Part shown: positions 55,553 through 64,000 of the stretch, in pieces
Position numbering within the stretch: the stretch's first letter is position 1
Layout of the letters: the number at the start of each line of letters is the position of its first letter
Assembly (NCBI GenBank): GCA_015680905.1
Contig: CM027380.1
Location: 36,324,001 to 36,388,000, forward strand
Direction: 5' to 3'
Length of the DNA: 64,000 bases
Origin: Coptis chinensis
Taxonomy: Eukaryota > Streptophyta > Magnoliopsida > Ranunculales > Ranunculaceae
Position numbers and translations under genes: made by a program
Notes under the pieces: model-generated
The model's database searches: none
What the model was told of the DNA's origin: nothing
The model's input: the letters and a program-made list of their open reading frames with translations, nothing else

Positions 55553-56440
55553 TTGATGTCACCATTCATGTTATATTTATCAGAGCTTATATTTTTATTT
55601 AAAATTAAGTAATATCTTGTAATGTACTACATATATTTAGGGTGACATCAATCTTTCTAGTTTATGCAAGTGTTGACGTTCATGTTACCTTCGGAATTTA
55701 TTCTTTGTAGGTTTATGCTGGTTTCTGTGTTAGTAATGCTTATTACCTACTTCAACAACCTATTTCTGATAAGAAAAACTTACAAAAACTTATCACCATA
55801 GTTAACACACAAATTTTGGTTCGACAAAAGTTCCTACGAAGGATAGTATTACCCGCAATGTAGTAATTCAACAAGAGTATGAACATTCAGTGTTCGTAGT
55901 TCCATTGTATGAACACGGAATGTTAATAGTCCAATAAGAGTATGAACATTCAGTGTTCGTAGTTCCATTGTATGAACATTGAATGTTCAAAATCCAACAA
56001 GAGTATGAACTTTCAGTGTTCACACTTGTAAGACATGAGTTTATAATAGTTTCAAATAAGAGAATAAAGATTAAGAGAACACATGATAAACATCAATAAT
56101 AGTTCACTTTCATAACAACTGATATGCAGATATACACATTTTTTATTTGTCTTTCATAACAACTGATATACAGATATATTGTCGCACTCAAGCACATTCA
56201 TACACGTCAAAATATAATATTTTATCTTTCCACACATTCAATTATAACTTTCTTATTGTAGAAGTTTATAAGAATTTCAGTGAATAATTATGCATTTACC
56301 TATTGGTTTGCTGCGAACATTTTGGAGACTATATTCTTACTTGACTACTGAGCATATGAATTGTCATTTTTTCCTTTCTGATCCGAAGATTTATTTTCTC
56401 AACTAGTTTCTTCTTCTGCAAAATAACAAGAAGTTATTCC
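55553..56440. other. 3' flank of the F-box pseudogene
   Basis: Noncoding. A fragment of the F-box upstream module (55830-55865) is followed by the minisatellite at 55868. A direct repeat of a CATAACAACTGATATRCAGATATA word lies at 56112-56180. No gene. Confidence 0.5.
55868..56030. repeat. Palindromic minisatellite, about five units
   Basis: It has the same near-palindrome family as 22978-23330, with variant words TATGAACATTCAGTGTTCGTA and TATGAACATTGAATGTTCA alternating at about 30 bp, plus a 62-bp higher-order repeat (55870 and 55932). Confidence 0.85.
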
Positions 56441-56473
56441 TTTATTTATGTTAGAAGATACAAAAGTTTCTTC

Positions 56474-57702
56474 TCATTCTAGTGTTGAAATTACCATGTC
56501 TTTTGCAATTTTAGATGACTTTTTCTCGTGGCTTAAGGAGTTGAAATGTAACCATTTCTCTTGTTCTTCCATTATGAACTCCACAACCAGTAGTGTCCAA
56601 TGGTTTTCTGAATGTATTGGAATCACCAAGAAATTGGCACTTAAGTCTATTGTGTCCACTATTTTTGCAATACCTCCTTCTAGTATATGTTGGGACATTA
56701 AGTGCGTGAAATAATAAGAATGTGAGACCAACCACAAAATAGATATGAAACAATAATTTGAAATAAATAATTCACCTTTGAGTTGGCAGATAGTAGACAT
56801 GTTTCTTTTTTGGTTGGGAACTTTTTGCGAAGTTGGAGAGACCACCAGTCGATGACCTGCTGAATTGAGCATTTTTTAGATTCAAAACAAAGTATAAATG
56901 AAGTAAGTTCTACAAATAAATGAAGGTCAGATATCAAAATAAAAAAAATAGCAAAGTATAAACATTATTCGATTGATGTAAGGTCAAGTATGAACATTCA
57001 TTGTTCATAGCCTAACAAGAGTATGAACATTCATTGTTTATAGTCTAGAAAAGGGTATCAAAATTTACCTGATAATCAATTTCCCTATCAAACAAAAGGT
57101 CTTCTATTAGAGAACCAACTATTTGGAAATTGTCACCATCTCCCCATGCGATTGTGCTTCAAAACCCCCAAGAAATTAGCATCAGTCAAAAATGTTATTT
57201 GATGTCATTTTAAACTTGTAAAACATTTACAGTCTTACTAGATTTACTTGGTGTCCGCCATTTTGAAGAAAGTGTAGATAATTTGTCTATGGCTTTCTTC
57301 TAATCCATGATAGTAGGGATTTGTCTTAGGGTCTAGCAATGTCCCACAATCAATATCTCTGACTTGCTTCCCCTTATCAAGAATTTATTTGCCAGTGTCA
57401 AGGTTCATTACTTTTTTGAGTGGCTTCGTCTTCCTTTCTTTGGTGAAATTGGGGTCCATCGGCTTAGTTTTCCTATCTCAATTGTTATTCACTTTCCTAG
57501 TTATTGAAGTCATTTAAATTTCTACCTCAGCTTCTTTTGCCCCATCATTTCTCTGTTCTTTTTCTTTCTCCTTGGGTATAGGTGATAGAGGAATACCGAT
57601 GGAAAATGATGGACCTCTAAAATCTGAAGACTCATTTGGCACTATTTTTGCATCTTCATTCGGTACATGATGGTGGACTACTTTATCAGTTTGAGGTTGC
57701 AC
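56474..57702 (-). pseudogene. Second type of Ulp1-like gene, broken
   Basis: Read leftward: a Lys/Glu-rich start with DFRGPSFSIGIPLSPI (57702-57514), a basic stretch with a TAA (near 57393) followed by DKGKQVRDIDCGTLLDPKTN (to about 57235), an exon with GHRLVVSPTSQKVPNQKRN (56872-56710), and a C48-like piece with FLVIPIHSENHWTLLVV (catalytic His) and a WLHFNSL block where Asp is Asn. The Cys end is not seen before 56474. It differs from the 25-kb and 44-kb genes and is matched only by the fragment at 22586. Confidence 0.65.
56985..57050. repeat. Palindromic minisatellite, two units
   Basis: Two TATGAACATTCATTGTT(C/T)ATAG units lie between the same flanks as the nine-unit array at 22978 (CATTATTCGATTGATGTAAGG before, GTCTAGAAA after), so the array length differs between paralogous sites. 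Confidence 0.85.
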
Positions 57703-57786
57703 TTCTTCTTTATCCCCCTCTTCTTGGTCCTTCTGACACGCGCTCCTTTTGTGTGTACGAGATGGTATATGAATGATGTAGATAGA

Positions 57787-59261
57787 TGATGGTCATTGAA
57801 CAAAATAGAAGCGTATCAAAACCTAATTATCCCTCAATAAGTAAAGGATGAGTAGGATATCGTTCCACTTTTAAGTGTATGTTATGTGAAGGACAAGACT
57901 GGAAAAGGGGTTTGAAAGATTAAAAACTATGATTGTAGAGATTTTAGATTCTAATGCTAAACTAAACTAAACTAATTAAACTATTGAGAATTTATAGGAG
58001 AGAGAATTCAAGAGATTAGAATCCACCGTTATCTTTGATCTATAATCTTCTGTTTCATGGTTGTTCTCACAAGTAGACTACAATTAAGCAATCGAGCAAG
58101 TACCGATACCCTCTTGGACAAAACATCATTGACAAATAACTCTACTGAAGGTTGTTCCTATGTTTATACTATTAATATCTTCTTTCCTTTTATGTAAGCT
58201 CGGACAGCCATTCAATGTATTACCGAGAACAACATCAAGGAGTACTTCTTAATAGGATGGCCATTCAATTAATCATTACTTAAGGCAAACACAAATAATA
58301 CTTCCCCTAGGCAGCCACTCCCTGAGCTACCCCTTCTAGGGCAACACAAAGAATACTTCCCTAACTCTAAAGAACTACACTACTAGAAGAAAAGTACAGA
58401 ACACTAGCATGATTTTAAAACATAAAGAACTAACTTGATTGGAGAACACCATGAACCAGAAGAATCATCAAACCCTAAGTATCGCCTTCATCTCCTCCCT
58501 TGAAAGAGAAGATTACCCTTCCATAAAGAAGGAAGAACACGAAGAATGAGAAGAAGAAGAGTCGAAGAACATAAGACTAGAAAGACTACTTATCAAGACT
58601 CGACTAGTTAAAACCAAATTTTTTATTATTAATCTCTCTCTGCTTCAAGTTCTGGAGACAAGAATGTAAGTGAATTGGCAAGTTTCATGAGGCACTTAGG
58701 TCCTCTATTTATAGGGGTTCCAATGAGTTCTAAAAGCATCCCAAACCGTGGTTTGTTTCTTAATACAAATCAACTTTTTTGAGAGTCCAACTTCATTTCC
58801 AAAACTGTGAAAGAAGTGGCTACATTGTCGGTTCATACGTCTGGACGCACGATCCTTGCACCTCAGACGTGAGCGTCACGTTTGGACGCACGATCCTTGC
58901 ATCTCAGACACGAGAGTCTATTTTTCCTCTTATGCTCCATCCTTCTTTCCTCTTTTGCAGGCTTTGGTCCAAGCAACAAATCCTTTTGCCTTAGACTTCC
59001 ATATAGGCTTTAAAATAGGTCCAAGTCGCATCTTTTATAGCTTTAATTCCTTGGCCTTCTCCATGATTGTCCACGGGCTTCCCATGTGATCTTTAATGCT
59101 CTGAATTGCTCCGTTTTACCCCTTTTTCTCTAATATTCTACAAAACTCTTCTTTTCACTTGTAGAATCATAAAACATGACTTACAAGCACTGTTAGTCCA
59201 CTAAGATGGCTAAACAAGAGATATAATTGAGGGTTAAAATGTACTTTTTGAGCACTTATCA
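57787..59261 (-). repeat. 3' LTR of element 3
   Basis: On the minus strand it starts TGATAAGTGCTCAAAAAG (59261 downward), shared in form with the TGATAAGAGCCCAAAACTG start of the other elements, and ends near 57787 (CCATCA). Length is about 1475 bp. A direct repeat of 41 bp (GGACGCACGATCCTTGCA at 58842 and 58883) is inside. Confidence 0.75.
58701..58713 (-). promoter_or_regulatory. TATA box in the element 3 LTR
   Basis: TATAAATAGAGGA on the minus strand is a near-ideal plant TATA box, about 550 bp from the LTR start, the same distance as in elements 1 and 2. A second, weaker TATAAAAG is at 59032-59039. Confidence 0.6.
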
Positions 59262-59275
59262 CAACTCCCAACTAG
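59262..59275 (-). promoter_or_regulatory. Polypurine tract of element 3
   Basis: CTAGTTGGGAGTTG on the minus strand directly precedes the LTR. It is less G-rich than the TTTGGGGGTGGT of elements 1 and 2, but the words before it (GACTAGCAAAAGGCTAG) match GGACAAGCAAAATGCT there. Confidence 0.65.
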
Positions 59276-61427
59276 CCTTTTGCTAGTCTCTTAGCAAATA
59301 AGATAAAAAGAGATAAGTGATCAAAATCACATCCTAATAACAAAAATAAAATCCTAACTCACTTTTGCAGGCATCATGATTACATTTACCATATGTAACC
59401 AGGCTTTAAACTTTTCAGTTCCCCAAAAAGGACGAGTTACAGTCTCGTGAGGGTTTTCATGTGATATACCCACAAAATCAATCAATAGCATGTTCAGTAA
59501 TGATGGCATTTTTTAGAGAGAAATTTCCTTACCAACTTAGCGCTTACTCCAATAGATGGGTTTCTATTACCAACTACATTACTGCAAAGACTCATAGAAT
59601 ATGATGGGAGATAGTAAAAATTGACAAAATTCTTAATCGAGGCTTATGTGTGTACTCAGTCAATCTCCTATACTCTCCTATCCAAGAAACGGAATCCCTA
59701 GTTTACCATAAGTAGATAATCTCGACTTTCAATCCTCACCGATCATACTCTCAGAAAAGAATCTTTCAGAAGATGGTCTACTATTTTACCTCATGTATGT
59801 GGGGGGGAAAATAATGAATACGAACATCCTACATACTACCTTGAAAAAATGGACTTCTGAATGAAATTAGTCTCATGGAAAGAATGTCAATCACATTTGA
59901 AGTGTCGGGTCCTTCACTTTAGCATCCTCTCACCTATTCTAGACTTCATACCATACTGTAGTGATAAGTCATGGGTTGTAACTTGGCTTGGGTATTGGTT
60001 TATGAAGGAAAGGTAAAAAGGATTCAAAAGTTGTTTCTAAAACACTAAGGGTTTTGCTTCTTTCTTTAGAAGATTTCTTCAAATCCTGTATTGCAGAGAA
60101 AATTCTTCCTTTGATTAGTATTGAATATGCTTGTTTTCCACTAGCTTCTTTCACTTAGAACAGAATGATGGTCTTTATTGTATCTCTCTGATATTTCCTT
60201 GTAATCTTCCTTTTGTGCTCTTTCTTCCTCCTTGTTCCCCTTGTATTCTCATAAACATATGGGTATGGCTGATAAAGATTTTGGTTATACTCCTTGTCTA
60301 GAGTTAGGTAAAGGGTTAAGGATTTTATGAAAAAAAATGGCTTATTGTAAGGCTCAAAAGGGTTTAACATGATGGTCCTATTAGGTGGGATAAAGGCTGA
60401 ATGGGTTAACTACTTGACTTATCAGTATGATACTCTGTTTCAAATAGATTACAAGACCTAATGGCTATCTCCCCAGTTGATATCACTTTGTGATTAACCA
60501 AATCAACAAATAATGAGACTATATTACAATGATATAAAGAATTGAAAGATGTTGAGTCACTAAGACACGGATTTTTCGTAAGAACTCTCCAAAGAATGGG
60601 TATAAAGCTCAAATCTCATGGGCTAAGTCTAAAAAATCTACCTCTAGTTTACTAGGGGTTAAATCTCTCTTCTAGCAAAAGTACACAAAACTGACCAAAT
60701 ACTATGATGGTGCCTTGATAAAGATTTCTATCAACAAGAACTATGTCCGAGCATAATAAATAGTCTAAGCGGTAATGAAATCAATAATATCAACTATCTA
60801 TCAAACTCAACACTAACCAGTATATAATCTATATCCCAGACTCATCATTAAAATTCATTTTTCTCATGCTACTGATATAGAAACAAAAATATTTTTGTTT
60901 TAGAAAACTAATTTTCGAAATTCATTTCTCAAGTACACCCTCCCCTACTTATGCATGCATTGACCTCAATGTATAAAGAAGTAAATGAAATGGACAAGAA
61001 AAAGGTAGGATATTACCATTGATGCCAAATATCAATATTTTGATCTTTCTCTGTCATATAAAGGTTCAGCTCACAAAATAGAGAAAATCAAATACAATTA
61101 GTTCAAATCAAAATTAATCCTTATAATCAACATTAATCCTCATAATCATGTATCAGTATATATATATTTTTATTTTTATTTTTATTTTTAGGTCTTTTTA
61201 CGTCAGATCCCCAAGACGTAATGTGAGTATTTTAAAGTCAGATTCTCAAGACTTTTGAGTCCTTTATAGTTAGATCATCAAGACTAGTATTCCCACCCAC
61301 TAGGTTTCACTTTGTAGGGATTCTTCCGATCTCTCTCAGCAGGTGATTGACAAAAGTATACCTTGTACCAACAATTTTCTCTTAATGGCTGTAACCCAAG
61401 ATAAATTTCAGAATGACAATTCTTACA
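59276..61427 (-). other. 3' noncoding region of element 3
   Basis: No supported gene. A CCCTCACGAGACTGTAACTC word (minus strand, near 59440) matches a conserved word of elements 1 and 2. A TTTTTA microsatellite is at 61161-61190. The DNA is AT-rich with many stops in all frames. Confidence 0.6.
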
Positions 61428-61613
61428 CTAACCTAGCTTATGCACTCTCCTCTTACGTTCAAATGAACTTTTACCAAACCCTACACGAGCGATAGAAATA
61501 ATCTTCCTTTGAAGGTCAACGGGGAGTAAATCCCACAAACTAACAGGTGGTGAACACTTAGGTTTCCATCTCAAAACTGATCTCTTGACAACATGCTTAC
61601 TTCCTGTAGACAT
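61428..61613 (-). CDS. Short ORF after integrase, element 3
   Basis: It is 61 codons from ATG 61613, beginning MSTGSKHVV, with PPVSLWDLLPVDLQRKI in the middle and a very basic end (FERKRRVHKLG). The amphipathic middle and basic ends look protein-like, but I recognise no family and see no counterpart in elements 1 or 2. It may be the remains of a longer ORF. Confidence 0.35.
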   Translation of the reverse strand: MSTGSKHVVKRSVLRWKPKCSPPVSLWDLLPVDLQRKIISIARVGFGKSSFERKRRVHKLG

Positions 61614-61725
61614 TTTATACTCGGTCTACTAGAGTTATGATATTTTGACTCCGGCGCTTGCAACTCCTCTCAGTAAAGGATAAAGTTATGAAAATCTGAG
61701 GGCCCGGCTATCGGTGGCACTTATA

Positions 61726-63000
61726 CTAATGAGATCCTATGGAGTCAAGCTTACGACGCTTGGCTTCCTCATGTAAAAAACTTAAACTAGATAGAGTAAT
61801 AGGTTCAACAAGACATAGAATGTAATCTTTAAGGTGTGTTGGTAACTTACCCCAATTTTCCGCTTCAACAGTGGTCTGATAAACAGAATCCTTGATAAAA
61901 ACGGCCTCCACGTCTGCAATAGGTAACTCCATAAAAGGCTTCAGTCGATGAGCATTGACTTTGAAATGAGTCCTTCTCTTTATGTCTTCTACTTCAATAG
62001 CTCCAAAAGGTGTGGCATGTCTTACTACAAACGGTCCCATCCATCTAGATCTCAACTTTCTAGGGAAAATTTCTAGACAAGAGTTGTAGACCAGAACTTT
62101 CTGTCCAGGTTCAAATTATCTCTTCAGAATTCTTCTGTCATGTAATGCTTTAGTCTTATCCTTGTAAATCATTGAATTATCATAAGCATCACTTCTCAAT
62201 TTCTCTAATTCACTGATCTGAAGCTTCCTCCTTTCTCTTGCTTGATCTAGGCTAAAATTCATCTCTTTCACTGCCCAGTAGGTTTTATGTTCTAACTCAA
62301 CAAGTAGATGACACGCCTTTCCATATACCAAACGATAGGGTGATATCCCTATAGGTGTTTTGAATGTTGTTCTGTATGCCCATAGTGTATTTTGGAGTCT
62401 AAGAGACTAGTCTTTCCTAGAAGGATTAACTGTCTTCTCCAGAATACTCTTGATTTCCTTATTCAAAACTTCTACTTGACCATTAGTCTGAGGTTGATAT
62501 GGTAAAGCTAGCTTGTGAATTACTCCATACTTTGCCATAAGATTCCTAAATACACGGTTACAGAAATGAGAACCGTTATCAATGATGATGGCTCTCGGTG
62601 TTCCAAATCTTGGTAGAATGTTCTTCTTCAGAAAGTCCACGACGACTTTATGATTTGCGGTCTTTGTATGAACTGCTTCAATCCACTTTGAAACATAGTC
62701 CACAACCAGTAGAATGTAGGTGCAACCAAAAGAATACGGAAATGGTCCCATGAAGTCTATACCCCATACATCAAAGATTTCTGAGATAAAGATCGGTTGT
62801 TGAGGCCACTCGAACCTTTTCGAGGTCTTACCCAAAAATTGGCATCTCAGACATGCTTTGCAATAAACATTTGCATATTTAAAAAGAGTAGGCCAATAGA
62901 ATTCAACTTGTAATACCTCGTCTGCAGTACGCTGTGGGCCAAAGTGTCCTCCGCAAGGCTGATCGTGACAGAATGATATAATGGATTCTTGTTCTTGAAT
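61726..63000 (-). pseudogene. pol (IN): Integrase of element 3, catalytic residues kept, three stops
   Basis: The zinc region has His-Gly-Gly-His-type and CKACLRC parts ([18 protein letters not shown]). The core has all three acidic residues: [17 protein letters not shown] and [13 protein letters not shown] at about 62409 (Trp in relatives), a TAA at 62116-62118 and breaks between them interrupt it. The C-terminal part has the GPY/F-type RWMGPFVVRHATPFGAIEV. Integrase inserts the element DNA into the genome. Confidence 0.88.
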
Positions 63001-63676
63001 AATCTGATCTGAACACTTCTTGAATAAGTGTGGATCATCCCAAAAATAATATCTAGCCTTTGAGTAGAATAAATCTGTTTCTTGCTTGCTCCAATGCGAT
63101 GGTACCTTGTCGGTCATAAGATAATTTTCGATGTGGCCGTACCATGGTACTTCTGATATACTTAACAACTGTTCATCAGGAAAAGTCTCACAGATTTGTA
63201 AATTGTTTTTCGTATTCTCCACTAGCAATCTAGAAAGTTGATCAGCAACGATATTCTCTGTTCCTTTCTTATCACGTATCTCCAAATCAAATTCTTGTAA
63301 AAGTAGTATCCATCGGATCAACCTAGGCATGGCATCCTGCTTAGTGAGTAAATGACACAAGGCAGCATGGTCAGTATAGAATATTACCTTTGAACCTATC
63401 AGATATTGACGAATTTTTTTAAGAGAATAGACGACGGCTAAGAGTTCCTTCTCAGTGGTAGAATAATTAATCTGAGCTCCATTTAGAGTCTTGGTAGCAT
63501 AATAGATTGTGTATGACACTTTCTTGTCTCTTTGTCCTAGAACGGCTCCTATAGCATAATCAGATGCATCACACATGATATCAAACGGCTGGCTCCAATC
63601 GGGCGCACGAATGATTGGTGCTGAAGTGAGTTCTTCCTTCAATTTCATAAAAGCTTCGACACATGAGGTATTAAAA
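63001..63676 (-). pseudogene. pol (RH): RNase H and linker of element 3
   Basis: It is part of a 452-codon frame (63765-62407). The four acidic residues are present: Asp in IMCDASDY, Glu in YSTTEKE, Asp in FYTDHAAL and Asp in IVADQLSRL. The frame is joined to RT only after a frameshift near 63680-63760. The domain is open for its whole length. Confidence 0.88.
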
Positions 63677-64000
63677 TCAAAGGCAACATCTTTCCCTAAC
63701 AGATGTGACAACGGTAAAATCCTTGATAAATCGACGGTAAAGTCCCGCGTGACCGAGAAAGGCACGAATATCTTTGACGATTTTTAGCTTGGGTAGATCC
63801 TTTATAATATCAATCTTTTCTCGATCTACTAGAATTACTTCCTTTGAAACTTGGTGACCCAACACTATCCCTTCCTTTACCATGAAGTGACATTTTTTCC
63901 AGTTCAGAACTAAGTTGGTATCGCAACAACATTTAAGGACTAAGGAGAGATGGTGCAGGCAATCCTCAAAAGATGTTCCAAAAACTAAAAAATCATCCAT
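63677..64000 (-). pseudogene. pol (RT): Reverse transcriptase end of element 3, cut by the window
   Basis: The window ends inside the catalytic motif (MDD of FMDD is the first thing read). It is followed by the conserved thumb and connection blocks ([39 protein letters not shown]). A frameshift ends this frame near 63700. Confidence 0.88.

Larger units (their letters stand above)
57787..64000 (-). mobile_element. Athila-like element 3, minus strand, 5' part outside the window
   Basis: From right to left it has the end of RT, RNase H, integrase, a short ORF, a long noncoding stretch, a polypurine tract and the 3' LTR. The layout equals elements 1 and 2, and the LTR starts TGATAAG like theirs, but the coding sequence is clearly a different subfamily. 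The left border (57787) rests on a TG...CA boundary and could be a few bases off; ATAGA (57782-57786) is the candidate target duplication, which cannot be checked without the other end. Confidence 0.85.

Noticed and set aside
58779..59089. Plus-strand frames in the element 3 LTR
   Set aside because: They span the U3/R part of an LTR and a 41-bp direct repeat; no domain and no conservation is seen.
1..64000. tRNA, rRNA or other structured RNA genes
   Set aside because: I noticed no tRNA-like cloverleaf boxes or rRNA sequence by reading, apart from the tRNA-complementary primer sites; a covariance-model scan would be needed to exclude short RNAs.

Overview
This is nuclear DNA of a flowering plant, probably a eudicot. 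It is AT-rich and gene-poor. It carries Ty3/gypsy LTR elements with a tRNA-Asp type primer site, a CACTA transposon holding pieces of plant genes, a MuDR-like transposase remnant, plant Ulp1-like (C48) protease relatives and plant-type F-box genes. Nothing here fixes the species. Of the non-transposon genes, only one F-box gene (21003-22139) looks intact.

Layout, left to right. 1-3957 holds exon-like fragments, a broken Ulp1-like protease and, 9 bp after it, a frameshifted FCP1/NIF-type HAD phosphatase. 4235-18979 is a complete but dead Athila-like retrotransposon (element 1; LTRs 4235-5662 and 17558-18979; 5-bp target duplication GTTGT). 19088-28818 holds a zinc-knuckle/GRF gene split by a 258-bp solo LTR, the intact F-box gene, a palindromic minisatellite and a long broken DUF1985/Ulp1-like gene on the minus strand. 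28819-41347 is a second Athila-like element (element 2; TSD CTATA) that has no reverse transcriptase, RNase H or integrase but keeps gag-protease and two extra ORFs. 41353-57702 is largely a second, tandem copy of the 19-42.5 kb material (zinc-knuckle, Ulp1-like, F-box), broken by a 5.3-kb gene-capturing CACTA element (45325-50629) and a MuDR-like transposase remnant. 57787-64000 is the 3' part of a third Athila-like element on the minus strand, cut by the window end.

The host-derived backbone is a tandem segmental duplication. Each copy shows the unoccupied target of the transposon in the other copy: the element 2 site is empty at 50776-50780 and the CACTA site is empty at 28678-28680. The insertions therefore postdate the duplication, and their ends are known to the base.

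The most notable material is (a) the Pack-CACTA, which combines a PPR gene, a DXS gene and a phosphomannose isomerase 3' end; (b) the Athila-like family, with two fast-diverging ORFs after integrase, each region followed by a polypurine-tract-like motif, and a 3' noncoding block that is far better conserved than the ORFs next to it; and (c) a zinc-knuckle gene with alternating CCHC and GRF-like fingers. Most nonsense codons fit C-to-T change, as expected in methylated heterochromatin. All identity statements are read by eye; no alignment or database search was run.
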